A stretch of DNA of 64,000 bases from Bacillus mesophilus. GTDB lineage: Bacteria > Bacillota > Bacilli > Bacillales > SA4. Position numbers and translations under genes: made by a program. Numbering within the stretch: position 1 is the first letter of the stretch; every line of letters begins with the position of its first letter. Under the pieces are notes generated by a model, which did not search any database, was not told the DNA's origin, and saw only the letters and a program-made list of their open reading frames with translations. Location of the stretch: positions 124,001-188,000 of the forward strand of contig NZ_JAAIWM010000007.1 in NCBI RefSeq assembly GCF_011008845.1. The letters are read 5' to 3'. This document shows positions 43,314 through 52,191 of this stretch, in pieces.

Positions 43314-44252
43314 AAGCTGCTTCCTCACTTCATCTAGGGTTGGTAAGGCTGTCATGGCTCCTTTTGTGGAAGCAGCTAATGCGCCTGACACTGCTGCAAA
43401 TTTAGCCATCTCTTCTGCTTCTTCTAATGTGATTGCAGTTAGCGACCCTTCGTATTCTTGAAGACAATATAGCAAGCCTGAAACAAACGCATCACCGGCT
43501 CCCGTCGTATCAATTGCTTGCACTTTCATGGCTGGGACATGCGTGTGACCGTTTGCCGTAAAGATATGACTTCCTTCTGCACCTAGGGTAATGAAAATTA
43601 GAGGGATGTTATAGTCCTTTAGTTGCTGAACTCCCGCTTGGATATCCTTTTCCCCTGTCAAAAATTCAAGCTCTTCTTCAGAAAGCTTAAGAAGATCAGC
43701 TTGAGGTAGCATTGAGATAATTGTTTCTCTTGCTGCTTGTTCTGATTTCCAAAGACCTAAACGCAGGTTTGGATCATAGGAAATCAACATTCCGTTTTCT
43801 TTAGCTAATGCAACGGCAGCCAGCGTAGCGTCCTTGGCAGGTTGATTAATCATTGAGATCGAACCAATATGTAAGATTTTATGTGTGGTGAAATCCTCTT
43901 TGACTAGCTCACTATCTCTTAAAAATTGATCTGCACTTGGGTATATGTAGAATTCGAAGCTTCTTTCCCCATTTTCTGCATTCGTAACAAAAACAACGCC
44001 TGTCTTCGCTTCTGATGAAAGTATCATACGAGACGTCTTTACTTTATAATCCTCTAAGGTATCCTTTAAAAATCTACCCAGTACATCGTCTCCCACTTTT
44101 CCTACAAAAGTAGAAGTGGCTCCTAATCGGGCTACCCCAACCGCCACATTCGCTGGTGCTCCACCCGGGCTTTTTTGGTAGGTTGTATTATCCGGGTCAA
44201 GTGGGATGAAATCAATTAATGCTTCTCCTAGTGAGATGACTCCTTTTTTCAT
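43305..44252 (-). CDS. PfkB-family carbohydrate kinase (fructokinase-like)
   Basis: 315 residues, a ribokinase-fold sugar kinase. Signatures are KSPGGAPANVAVGVARLG near the N-terminus and DTTGAGDAFVSGLL near the C-terminus, with the catalytic Asp in GAGD. The group includes bacterial fructokinases and aminoimidazole riboside kinases; fructose is the likeliest substrate. AGGAGG lies nine bases before the ATG. No sugar transporter or hydrolase gene is adjacent; a HAD phosphatase gene lies upstream on the same strand. The final G-T and stop codon come from a REP-like unit, so the natural C-terminus has probably been altered slightly. Confidence 0.88.
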   Translation of the reverse strand: MKKGVISLGEALIDFIPLDPDNTTYQKSPGGAPANVAVGVARLGATSTFVGKVGDDVLGRFLKDTLEDYKVKTSRMILSSEAKTGVVFVTNAENGERSFEFYIYPSADQFLRDSELVKEDFTTHKILHIGSISMINQPAKDATLAAVALAKENGMLISYDPNLRLGLWKSEQAARETIISMLPQADLLKLSEEELEFLTGEKDIQAGVQQLKDYNIPLIFITLGAEGSHIFTANGHTHVPAMKVQAIDTTGAGDAFVSGLLYCLQEYEGSLTAITLEEAEEMAKFAAVSGALAASTKGAMTALPTLDEVRKQLGT

Positions 44253-44352
44253 GTAGACTGACCTCCTATTTTTATAATAATATTTCGATTTAATGATTTA
44301 GAACTCAAGAAACCCAAAGCACAAACCTTGTATGTTCTTTTAACCCAATAAA

Positions 44353-45132
44353 TTATAATAACCCTACTAACTTAAGACCATCAACAATCCCATCGTCTTC
44401 CACTGATTTGGTTACATACTTAGCGACTGCCTTTACTGGTTCTTCTGCATTCCCCATCGCCACACTATTTTTTACGGTTGAGAGCATCTCAATATCATTC
44501 AGTCCATCACCAAATGCATATAAATTGTCCTCTAAAATTCCTAGCTTTTGAACTATCTTTTCAATTCCCTTCGCTTTTGATCCTCCCTTTGGAAGAATAT
44601 CAACTGCAACTGGATGCCATCTGATAATATCAAATTCATTAAAGACTTGTTCATATTGACGCTCTTCTCCTTCCGTACAAAACAGCAGTGATTGGTACAA
44701 GTCACGCCCCTTGTAATAGTGAGGATCATGTGCAGGAAAATGACTTATTTTTAACGAATCGATGCTTTCCTTAATAAAAGAATGTTCAGGAACATTCGCC
44801 TTCATATCCTCGTGATCCATAAATACAACAGGATGATTATTTTGTAGAGCGACTTCTGTTAATTTCTCAAGCGCAGGAATATTCAATGGGTTCGTATCTA
44901 ACACTTCTCCATCTAACACCACATATTGCCCGTTATAGCTAACATACGTATGTATACCTAATTCTTCACGTAAATCCTCAAACATAAATGGTGCACGTCC
45001 AGTTGCAATTGCCACAGTATGTCCAGATTCCTTTAGTTTAAAAATTGCTTCTTTTGTAGAAGTCGGTAGTTTTTTATCATGATTTAATAAGGTCCCGTCA
45101 ATATCGAAAAAAATGATGCTTTTTTGTGTCAT
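44353..45132 (-). CDS. Cof-type HAD hydrolase
   Basis: 259 residues, HAD superfamily subclass IIB. Motif I is FFDIDGTLL (nucleophile and acid Asp), motif II IATGR, motif III a Lys before GI-x-KI, and motif IV GDGLNDIEML. The Cof cap domain lies between. These enzymes remove phosphate from sugar phosphates or flavin nucleotides in the cytoplasm. AAGGA lies about six bases before the ATG. A 100-base gap separates it from the kinase downstream, so co-transcription is possible but not certain. Confidence 0.88.
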   Translation of the reverse strand: MTQKSIIFFDIDGTLLNHDKKLPTSTKEAIFKLKESGHTVAIATGRAPFMFEDLREELGIHTYVSYNGQYVVLDGEVLDTNPLNIPALEKLTEVALQNNHPVVFMDHEDMKANVPEHSFIKESIDSLKISHFPAHDPHYYKGRDLYQSLLFCTEGEERQYEQVFNEFDIIRWHPVAVDILPKGGSKAKGIEKIVQKLGILEDNLYAFGDGLNDIEMLSTVKNSVAMGNAEEPVKAVAKYVTKSVEDDGIVDGLKLVGLL

Positions 45133-45385
45133 GGTAGTTCCTTCTTTCTATGTATTTTAATTTTTTATGTTCAATAAAGGCATTCACCCATTATACCGTC
45201 AGTCTAGTGTGACCGTCTATCTCACCTAAAATCCATTGCATTTTTACTATTCGTTTTTATTATTTTAACAATAACCTCATACAAGCTAGGTGAATATCCT
45301 GGTAACAAATGGAAAGGGGAGAGAAGTTTAAGTGAACAATTTTATTCAAATGAATGCATATTAACCACCAAGTCAAAACCCTGAA

Positions 45386-45712
45386 ATGAAAAATTTATGT
45401 AAGAAGTATATGAACTATCATGTAATGGGTCAACTTAGCGATGGATCTCAAATTGAAGGGATTATCGATGGCATGGACGAGGGAAGTGTCACCATGTTGG
45501 TTGCAGAAGATATCGAGTCCACACAAATGAATAGAGAATATGGGTATGGCTATGATGATGACTATGGACGTCCACGTAGAAGAAGATACCGTCGTTACCG
45601 TCGCCGTCGCTACCCTTATCAAAATTTGATTAGTTTGCTTTTATTTCCATATTACGATCCTTATCCTCCTTACCCTTACCCATATGGCGGTGGATATTAC
45701 GGAGGTTACTAA
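45386..45712 (+). CDS. Arg/Tyr-rich protein with Sm-like start; 5' end interrupted by a stop codon
   Basis: 108 residues from ATG 45386. Residues 12-45 look like a small beta-barrel (HVMGQLSDGSQIEGIIDGMDEGSVTMLV in outline). They are followed by a Tyr/Asp stretch, a very basic block (RRRRYRRYRRRRYP) and a Pro/Tyr/Gly tail, a composition usual for spore coat or surface proteins. ATG 45386 has no ribosome binding site. GTG 45332, in the same frame, has GGGGAG about ten bases upstream, but a TAA at 45362-45364 splits the two. The likely history is a nonsense change in codon 11; reinitiation or a base error are alternatives. Confidence 0.6.
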   Translation: MKNLCKKYMNYHVMGQLSDGSQIEGIIDGMDEGSVTMLVAEDIESTQMNREYGYGYDDDYGRPRRRRYRRYRRRRYPYQNLISLLLFPYYDPYPPYPYPYGGGYYGGY

Positions 45713-45713
45713 A

Positions 45714-45742
45714 GTAAGGGTAGCATCGTGCTGCCTTTTTTT
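45714..45742 (+). terminator. Terminator after the Arg/Tyr-rich gene
   Basis: AAGGGTAGCA-TCG-TGCTGCCTT followed by TTTTTTT. Confidence 0.8.
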
Positions 45743-45754
45743 AGTTTAACTTAA

Positions 45755-45788
45755 ACAAAAAGAGCAAATATCTAAGATATTTGCTCTC
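45755..45788 (-). terminator. Terminator after the MFS gene
   Basis: GAGCAAATATC-TTA-GATATTTGCTC followed on the minus strand by TTTTTGTTT. Confidence 0.85.
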
Positions 45789-45793
45789 CACTT

Positions 45794-47095
45794 TTATAAA
45801 GCTGGTCCTGTTTCTTGCACAACTGCTTTTTTCAAGGCAAGCTCTGGATGTGCTTTTCTAACAACACTCGGTCTAGCCAAAGTCAACACAACGATTACAA
45901 GTATTGAGGCAGAGGTGAGTAGGATATATTGTCCTGGAAGCACATCGTACAAGAAACCAAAGATAATCATACCTAGAGGCATAAGAGCCATCGCCATTGT
46001 TTCAATAATCGAAAACACACGACCCTTATAATCATCATCGATCATTTTTTGCATCATCACCTGTATTGGTGTGTTTACGATAATAATCATAGCTCCAAAA
46101 CTAAACATTATTATTAGGTAATACGCAAACATGCTCCAATACGACAATGACATTATTAATGGAATAGAAATGCCCCCCATAATAACGCCCATTCCTAGAA
46201 TTCCACGCTTTGAAACAAGCAGTGCATATTTTACTTCTTTTCTAATTGAAAAATAGATGGAGAACACTAACATCCCTATTGCAAATGCCCCTTGTGTAAA
46301 ACCAAAATGCTGTGATGTCATTTTAAATTTCTCAATCAGAATATACGAATATCCTACTTCAAAGGCTCCAAAGAGGAAATTAATAATTAAAGAGATCCAA
46401 ATGAGCACCATAATGACTTGCTTTGTCTTTAGATACGCTAGACCGGCTTTCATACTTTGCCACATCTTTTCCTTTGGCTTATCTTCCAAATGATCCTTAC
46501 GTTTTGAGAATAATTTAAAATTCATGGTCGACTCAAGAATCACAGCAATGAAAGATGCAACAATGAACATTCCTAAGAAAAGTTCCATTGAAACTGCGCC
46601 ATATAACAACCCACCCACTGCTGGACTGCCGATTGCAGCAAATGACATGGCCATTTGATTTAAAGACATCGCTCTTTGTATTCTTGCTTGATCCACTAAC
46701 CCCGTAATAGATGAACTAAATGTTACCGTTGAAAAAGAGGATGCCATGGCCAACACACATGTTGTGAAATAGATGGCGATTAAAGATAATCCATAGGTCA
46801 AGCTGACAAAAAGCAGCCCCCCGATTGCCGCTGTTGTGACAAGTTGTGCACAAATGATAATGGTCTTTCTTGAATACCTGTCTGCCATATATCCAGCAAA
46901 TGGTGAAACTAGAGTACGTGGAAGAATATTACATATTAAATTTGTCGCGAAGCTGGTAGCTGATCCTGTTTGTTGTAATATATAGAAGCTGATGGCAAAT
47001 GCATATACCTGTGCTCCAAAAGTAGAAATGAGTTTACTAATTGTGAACGTGTATAAATGATACGTTGCTCTTCTAAGCTTTTGAATGTCATCCAT
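45794..47095 (-). CDS. MFS efflux transporter
   Basis: 433 residues with about twelve membrane segments. The loop PFAGYMADRYSRKTIII after segment two is the MFS motif A of drug-efflux (MefA/enterobactin-exporter-like) members. It probably exports a small compound by proton antiport; the compound is unknown. ATG 47095 is chosen for GGAGGG six bases upstream; an ORF start 54 bases earlier runs through the operator region. It is divergent from an XRE-TPR regulator, with a matching palindrome before each gene, so the regulator most likely controls it. Confidence 0.85.
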   Translation of the reverse strand: MDDIQKLRRATYHLYTFTISKLISTFGAQVYAFAISFYILQQTGSATSFATNLICNILPRTLVSPFAGYMADRYSRKTIIICAQLVTTAAIGGLLFVSLTYGLSLIAIYFTTCVLAMASSFSTVTFSSSITGLVDQARIQRAMSLNQMAMSFAAIGSPAVGGLLYGAVSMELFLGMFIVASFIAVILESTMNFKLFSKRKDHLEDKPKEKMWQSMKAGLAYLKTKQVIMVLIWISLIINFLFGAFEVGYSYILIEKFKMTSQHFGFTQGAFAIGMLVFSIYFSIRKEVKYALLVSKRGILGMGVIMGGISIPLIMSLSYWSMFAYYLIIMFSFGAMIIIVNTPIQVMMQKMIDDDYKGRVFSIIETMAMALMPLGMIIFGFLYDVLPGQYILLTSASILVIVVLTLARPSVVRKAHPELALKKAVVQETGPAL

Positions 47096-47116
47096 TTTAA
47101 ACCCTCCGATTAAAAA

Positions 47117-47133
47117 GTTTAATTTAATTAAAC
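47117..47133. promoter_or_regulatory. Operator 1 (MFS side)
   Basis: GTTTAAT-TTA-ATTAAAC palindrome, 22 bases before the MFS start. Same arms as operator 2. Confidence 0.7.
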
Positions 47134-47171
47134 AAATCATAACACGCATGGCTCTTCCAATTCAAGTAAAA

Positions 47172-47188
47172 GTTTAATATAATTAAAC
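47172..47188. promoter_or_regulatory. Operator 2 (regulator side)
   Basis: GTTTAAT-ATA-ATTAAAC palindrome, centre 55 bases from operator 1. It contains a TATAAT -10 at 47178-47183, so binding would block the regulator gene itself. Confidence 0.7.
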
Positions 47189-47216
47189 AAAATAGGAACT
47201 TAGGAGAGTGTCTTTT

Positions 47217-48434
47217 GTGCTTGGGGAACAAATACGTAAATTTCGAAAACTAAAAAAGCTAACTCTTGAAGAGCTTGCTGGTACTGAGCTCACTAAAGGG
47301 ATGCTCAGCCTCATTGAAAATAATAAAGCCAAGCCGTCCATGGATAGCTTGACTTATATCGCCGAACGCCTTGAGGTTGAAGTATCTGAGCTCCTAGAAG
47401 AAGGTAATATCCAAGAGCTAAGAGAAGTGTTAGACAAGGCTGAAATGATTTTTAATAAAACGATGGATGAGTCTCCAGATAAATATAAAAAACTGATCTC
47501 CCTCATACAACCAACTGTTTCAAAATTAAATCAAGGGTATGAAGCAGCTAGATTATTAGAGCTATATGGTCGTGGTCTATACTGGGAAAAGAAGGACAAC
47601 TGGCAGGAACCATGTGATGCTGCAGCTACTCTTTATGACCAAATGAATCTAACTCAACAAAGAGGAGCAATTGGGCTATTTCGAGCGATTATAAAATTTG
47701 TAGAACATGATTATGAAACATCCTTAGATATTCTACTTAAGGAACGAAAAGAAATCGAAAATAACCATGTATTTATAGATGGAATGACGAAACTAGACCT
47801 TGATTATCATGAAGCCATGCTTCACTTTGCGGTTGGAGATACTACTTCTGCAAAACAAGTAATGGAAAAGGCCATTACTTTCTCTAAAACAAATAAGCTA
47901 TTTTATCGAATAGATGATTTATATCGTCTTGCTTCTGCTTCGGCTTTAATGGAAAATGACCTAGCATCACATGAATTCTATTTGGATAAGTTAAAACAGT
48001 ATGCTGAATTTACGGATGATGAAAAATCCAATCTCTTTTATCAGCTTTTTAACATTGAATCCTTAAACACGTTAAAACAAGATTACCAACTAGCACTGAA
48101 GCAAGTGTCTTCACTATTAGTTGAACGTCAACATGATGATTTGAAAGAATGGTTATATCTTGAAAAAGGAAAAGCACTCCTTGGACTTGGACAAGTCGAA
48201 GAAGCCATTGGCTACTTTGACAAAATTGTTACTCCTGCAAATCATCATCATCCATTTGATTTGTCACAGTTTTATCTAAAGGATACATTTAAAGCGAAAT
48301 GCTATATAGAACTTGGAGATACTCAAAAGGCATTAGCTGCAGCAAAAATTGCAAAGGAAAACTTTGAAAAGCTGCCTCCATCACCATACAAGGAATACAG
48401 CCTGAAGGTCTATCAGGAACTTGCAAATAAATAA
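47217..48434 (+). CDS. XRE-family regulator with TPR domain
   Basis: 405 residues. Residues 1-63 are an XRE helix-turn-helix (LGEQIRKFRKLKKLTLEELA, then the recognition part TKGMLSLIENNKAKPS). The rest is helical repeats of TPR type, for example YLEKGKALLGLGQVEEAIGYFDKI and AKCYIELGDTQKALAAAKIAKE. This is the plan of RRNPP peptide-sensing regulators (PlcR, NprR, Rgg), but no peptide gene was found nearby. GTG 47217 is preferred over GTG 47208, which lies too close to AGGAG. Twin palindromes between it and the MFS gene are the likely targets, giving autoregulation and control of efflux. Confidence 0.85.
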   Translation: MLGEQIRKFRKLKKLTLEELAGTELTKGMLSLIENNKAKPSMDSLTYIAERLEVEVSELLEEGNIQELREVLDKAEMIFNKTMDESPDKYKKLISLIQPTVSKLNQGYEAARLLELYGRGLYWEKKDNWQEPCDAAATLYDQMNLTQQRGAIGLFRAIIKFVEHDYETSLDILLKERKEIENNHVFIDGMTKLDLDYHEAMLHFAVGDTTSAKQVMEKAITFSKTNKLFYRIDDLYRLASASALMENDLASHEFYLDKLKQYAEFTDDEKSNLFYQLFNIESLNTLKQDYQLALKQVSSLLVERQHDDLKEWLYLEKGKALLGLGQVEEAIGYFDKIVTPANHHHPFDLSQFYLKDTFKAKCYIELGDTQKALAAAKIAKENFEKLPPSPYKEYSLKVYQELANK

Positions 48435-48441
48435 AGTTAGT

Positions 48442-48470
48442 AAAGCTTTCCATTAGGAAGGCTTTTTATA
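48442..48470 (+). terminator. Terminator after the XRE-TPR gene
   Basis: AAGC-TTTCC and GGAAG-GCTT arms followed by TTTTATA. Confidence 0.75.
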
Positions 48471-48697
48471 CTTTCGAGGACCTCTTCACATATAAAAAAC
48501 AAGGACGATATTAAATTTATTAATGCTTATCCGCTCTAATTGAGTTATTATAATCATTGTGTTCATTCATCATCATTGCCTTGTCTAAAATACCTTCCTA
48601 CATAAGGTAGGATGAGATTTAAAACAGATTAAAGATATGGCAACAACAATGTGCCCAGAGATCATGAGCAAAAATATGAGAAGAACAGGTGGAATAT

Positions 48698-50122
48698 ATG
48701 AATTCGGTTATAAAAAGGCTTGAAAAAGATTTTCTCGGAGAAAAAGAAATTGACGCAGATGTGTATTACGGTATTCAGACTTTACGTGCAGTAGAGAACT
48801 TTCCTATTACCGGATACAAACTTCACGAAGAGATGATTATAGCAACAGCTATGGTAAAAAAGGCAGCTGCGCTTGCCAATATGGATGTTAAGCATCTTTA
48901 TGAAGGATTAGGTGAACCTATCGTTCAAGCAGCTGATGAAATTATACAAGGACAGTGGCACCAATACTTTATAGTCGACCCGATTCAAGGCGGTGCTGGT
49001 ACTTCCATTAACATGAATGCAAATGAAGTCATCGCAAACCGTGCACTTGAACTACTTGGTCATAATAAAGGTGATTATTCCAAGTTAAGTCCAAATACTC
49101 ACGTTAACATGTCACAATCTACAAATGATGTGTTTCCAACAGCCATTCACATTTCAACACTGAACCTATTAGACAAGCTACTTGTTACCATGACAAACAT
49201 GCTCGAGGTATTCAGAAAGAAAGCGAAGCAGTTTGATCATGTTATTAAAATGGGCCGAACACACCTTCAGGATGCCGTGCCAATTCGTCTAGGACAAGAA
49301 TTCGAGGCTTACAGTCGAGTGGTAGAGCGCGATATTAAGCGAATTAGCCAAACTCGTCTTCATTTATATGAAGTAAACATGGGAGCAACCGCAGTAGGAA
49401 CTGGTTTAAATGCTGACCCAAAGTATATTGAAAATGTTGTAAAACATCTTGCTGACATTAGTGGATTGCCACTTGTAGGAGCCGACCATCTAGTCGATGC
49501 GACCCAAAATACAGATGCTTATACAGAAGTATCTTCAGCCCTAAAAATTTGCATGATCAATATGTCAAAAATCGCCAACGATTTACGCCTGATGGCTTCA
49601 GGTCCTCGTGCAGGACTTGCAGAAATTTCACTACCAGCTAGACAGCCAGGTTCATCCATCATGCCTGGAAAAGTGAATCCCGTTATGCCAGAACTAATAA
49701 ATCAAGTAGCTTTTCAAGTGATAGGAAATGATCACACAATCAGCCTTGCTTCAGAAGCTGGCCAACTTGAACTTAACGTTATGGAGCCTGTACTTGTCTT
49801 CAACCTACTTCAATCTTTAAGTATTATGAACAATGCATTCGAGAGTTTTACAAATCATTGTCTAGAAGGCATTGAAGCAAATGAAGAAAGAATGAAGAAG
49901 TTTGTGGAAAGAAGCGTAGGTATTATTACAGCCGTTAACCCACATCTTGGATATGAAGTTGTTTCTCGTATTGCAAGAGAAGCTATCCTAACAGGTAGAT
50001 CAGTCAGAGAACTATGTCTCCTATATGATGTGCTAACAGAAGAAGAACTCGATTTAATTCTTGATCCATATGAAATGACGAATCCAGGTATTGCTGGAAG
50101 TGCTCTATTCGACCGTATGTAA
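48698..50122 (+). CDS. aspA: Aspartate ammonia-lyase
   Basis: 474 residues, fumarase/aspartase superfamily. Signature GSSIMPGKVNPV (about 315-326) holds the mobile catalytic loop. Also visible are GAGTSINMNANEVIANRA, QSTNDVFPTAI and TEVSSALK. The N-terminal GE-x-x-I-x-x-x-x-YYGIQTLRA block points to aspartase rather than fumarase C. It releases ammonia from L-aspartate to give fumarate in the cytoplasm. ATG 48698 follows GGTGG by five bases; a GTG nine bases earlier overlaps that site. Monocistronic: there is no asparaginase gene next to it, unlike the ansAB operon of Bacillus subtilis. Confidence 0.92.
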   Translation: MNSVIKRLEKDFLGEKEIDADVYYGIQTLRAVENFPITGYKLHEEMIIATAMVKKAAALANMDVKHLYEGLGEPIVQAADEIIQGQWHQYFIVDPIQGGAGTSINMNANEVIANRALELLGHNKGDYSKLSPNTHVNMSQSTNDVFPTAIHISTLNLLDKLLVTMTNMLEVFRKKAKQFDHVIKMGRTHLQDAVPIRLGQEFEAYSRVVERDIKRISQTRLHLYEVNMGATAVGTGLNADPKYIENVVKHLADISGLPLVGADHLVDATQNTDAYTEVSSALKICMINMSKIANDLRLMASGPRAGLAEISLPARQPGSSIMPGKVNPVMPELINQVAFQVIGNDHTISLASEAGQLELNVMEPVLVFNLLQSLSIMNNAFESFTNHCLEGIEANEERMKKFVERSVGIITAVNPHLGYEVVSRIAREAILTGRSVRELCLLYDVLTEEELDLILDPYEMTNPGIAGSALFDRM

Positions 50123-50161
50123 ATTAAAAGGTGGAAGTACCCAGATAGCTATTTAAAAAAC

Positions 50162-50213
50162 AGGGACGCATTAAAACCTCTTATTATGAAGTTTTAATGC
50201 GTCCCTTTTATTT
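50162..50213 (+). terminator. Terminator after aspA
   Basis: AGGGACGCATTAAAAC and GTTTTAATGCGTCCCT perfect 16-bp arms, then TTTTATTT. Confidence 0.92.
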
Positions 50214-50303
50214 CATATCGTATATTTCCTCAATACCCTCTATCATTCTCATTATTTCCCGGGAATTCGACAGCGTCATTTTTTATCGTTAGACACATTA
50301 CTA

Positions 50304-51230
50304 TCATGCACCGACATTGGTTGCTTTTATAGGTACCTTCCTTCTATTAATCACCTGACGAATATTTGAGATTGTAAAGATTGCCAATGCTGCCCAGATG
50401 CATGTAAACGTGATAATATGGTCCTTTGTAAAGAGCTCTCCGTACATGAGTACTCCAAGAATCAAGCTTATGGATGGCGCAATATATTGCAAGAAACCAA
50501 CCATATATAATGGAATCTTTTGTGCCCCGATACTAAACCATAAGAGTGGTAAAGCAGTGGCAATCCCTGATCCTAGTAAAAACAGATCAGTTTTGAGTGA
50601 ACCTGTTGAAAAACTATGCTCGCCGTTGACTCCTAAATACGCTAAAAACAATAAAGCAAAAGGCAAAACAAACAAGGTTTCTAATAGCAACCCAAGGATC
50701 GAATCTACTTTTATTAGCTTCTTAGATAGTCCATACAAACCGAACGAAAAAGCTAACACTAAAGCAACCCAAGGCAGCTCTCCCAATGAGATGGTCATAT
50801 AAACAACTCCAATTGCTGCTAGCCCAAAAGAGATTCCCTGCCACACATTCATCTTTTCGCGTAGTACAAATACTCCTAGCATCACTGCAACAAGTGGATT
50901 AATATAATACCCCAAGCTTGCTTCGACAATATGGTTGGTGTTCACCGCAAATATATAGGTAAGCCAGTTAATACTAATAAAAATGGATGCTAGAAACAGT
51001 CCAAACCACGTTCTTTTCTGACTCATCTGAACTTGAAAGAAGTTCTTTAATAGCTTTCTTTTTAAAAATAACACGATGATGACCACGAAAATAAATGACC
51101 AAATCACGCGATGAGCTAAAATCTCAAGTGCTGGAACCTCATTTAGAAACTTCCAGTAGATGGGCAATACTCCCCATAATATATAGGCACTTGCTGTAAA
51201 GGCAATCCCTATTGCGTTTTCACGTTCCAT
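50304..51230 (-). CDS. rarD: RarD family EamA transporter
   Basis: 308 residues with ten membrane segments in two EamA repeats. The first segment reads YILWGVLPIYWKFL and the middle has EASLGYYINPLVAVMLGV, both typical of RarD (chloramphenicol-sensitive protein). RarD belongs to the drug/metabolite transporter superfamily; its substrate in Bacilli is unknown. GGAG lies nine bases before the ATG. Standalone gene, about 180 bases from the aspA terminator. Confidence 0.9.
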   Translation of the reverse strand: MERENAIGIAFTASAYILWGVLPIYWKFLNEVPALEILAHRVIWSFIFVVIIVLFLKRKLLKNFFQVQMSQKRTWFGLFLASIFISINWLTYIFAVNTNHIVEASLGYYINPLVAVMLGVFVLREKMNVWQGISFGLAAIGVVYMTISLGELPWVALVLAFSFGLYGLSKKLIKVDSILGLLLETLFVLPFALLFLAYLGVNGEHSFSTGSLKTDLFLLGSGIATALPLLWFSIGAQKIPLYMVGFLQYIAPSISLILGVLMYGELFTKDHIITFTCIWAALAIFTISNIRQVINRRKVPIKATNVGA

Positions 51231-51473
51231 ACTTATTGACTCCAGTCTGTTAAATAGGAGGTTTCAACCTCTACTCATTAAATATATGTCATTATAACAG
51301 GTTTCCTTAGTGGACGGTGTATTCTCTGCTCACCTAAACGCGAAAAGTTTTTAATAATTCACCACCCAGAAATTTGACGTAAACGATTAAGCAAATACGT
51401 TAGGTCTTCAGCACCAAAGCCAAAATTTAAAAATGAAAAACAAGCAGCTACTCTGGTAAAGAGTTAACTAACA

Positions 51474-52016
51474 CTACCTCTTCCATGTAGCTTCTCTAAG
51501 CTCATAATATAATTTATTTTGAGTCTTATTATATTTCTTGAAATATTCTTTTCTACAATCTATGAGTTTATAACCAGCAGATACTAAGGATTTGATTGAA
51601 TTAACATTACCTTCCCATACATCCGCATATAGAACATCTATTTTTAATGTATTGAAAACATAATCATAAATCAGCTTACGTGATTCCCTCATATAGCCTT
51701 TTCTCCAATAGTCTGAATGAAGCCTTTGTGAATCTCCTGCTACTAACTGGTTTCCTCGCTGTTCGGGATGGCTTATACGCATCATACCAATCACTTTACC
51801 ACTTGTTTTCTCTTCTATCATCCAGAGCATAAAATGTTGCGGATATAACTCATACAAGGCATGTTTCACCTCATCTAGACTGGTTGGAACAGCATTACCT
51901 ACCCATTTATGCATTGATTCATCTTGCTCAACTTCAAACCATGAAAGATGGTCAGCATCATTAATTGGTCTGAGTCTAACAAGTTCACCGACGAGAACCG
52001 GAATCTTATTAGTCAT
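51474..52016 (-). CDS. GNAT acetyltransferase, RimJ-like
   Basis: 180 residues from ATG 52016, where AGGAGGAG lies just upstream. The GNAT_3 (RimJ/RimL) layout is seen: GELVRLRPINDADHLSWFE at the start, the CoA-binding region around SDYWRKGYMRESRKLIYDYVF, and ADVWEGNVNSIKSLVSAGYK. The usual Q/R-x-x-G-x-G loop is altered to W-R-K-G-Y-M, which is tolerated in this subgroup. It may acetylate an N-terminus or a small amine. No partner gene. Confidence 0.82.
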   Translation of the reverse strand: MTNKIPVLVGELVRLRPINDADHLSWFEVEQDESMHKWVGNAVPTSLDEVKHALYELYPQHFMLWMIEEKTSGKVIGMMRISHPEQRGNQLVAGDSQRLHSDYWRKGYMRESRKLIYDYVFNTLKIDVLYADVWEGNVNSIKSLVSAGYKLIDCRKEYFKKYNKTQNKLYYELREATWKR

Positions 52017-52137
52017 TATTCTCCTCCTCAAAATGATGTTTTTCTTACCGCTCCGCTCCAGAATGTATAATAGTACTCTCATACTTTTAGTTCTTGCTTT
52101 TATTAAAAAAATCCTGCAACCTAATAGGCAGTAACCA

Positions 52138-52167
52138 AAAGAAAAAGCTGCCCAAAATGGCAGCCCT
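52138..52167 (-). terminator. Terminator after the zinc-type oxidoreductase gene
   Basis: GGCTGCC-ATTTT-GGGCAGC followed by TTTTTCTTTT on the minus strand. Confidence 0.85.
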
Positions 52168-52191
52168 CCTCTGCTAATCGATAAAACCTAA

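Noticed and set aside
48689..50122. Fumarase C instead of aspartase
   Set aside because: N-terminal and active-site loop sequences follow the aspartase pattern; fumarase remains a small possibility.
51250..51275. T-box or other riboswitch before rarD
   Set aside because: Only a small GAGGTT/AACCTC hairpin is present; no T-box sequence or antiterminator fold.
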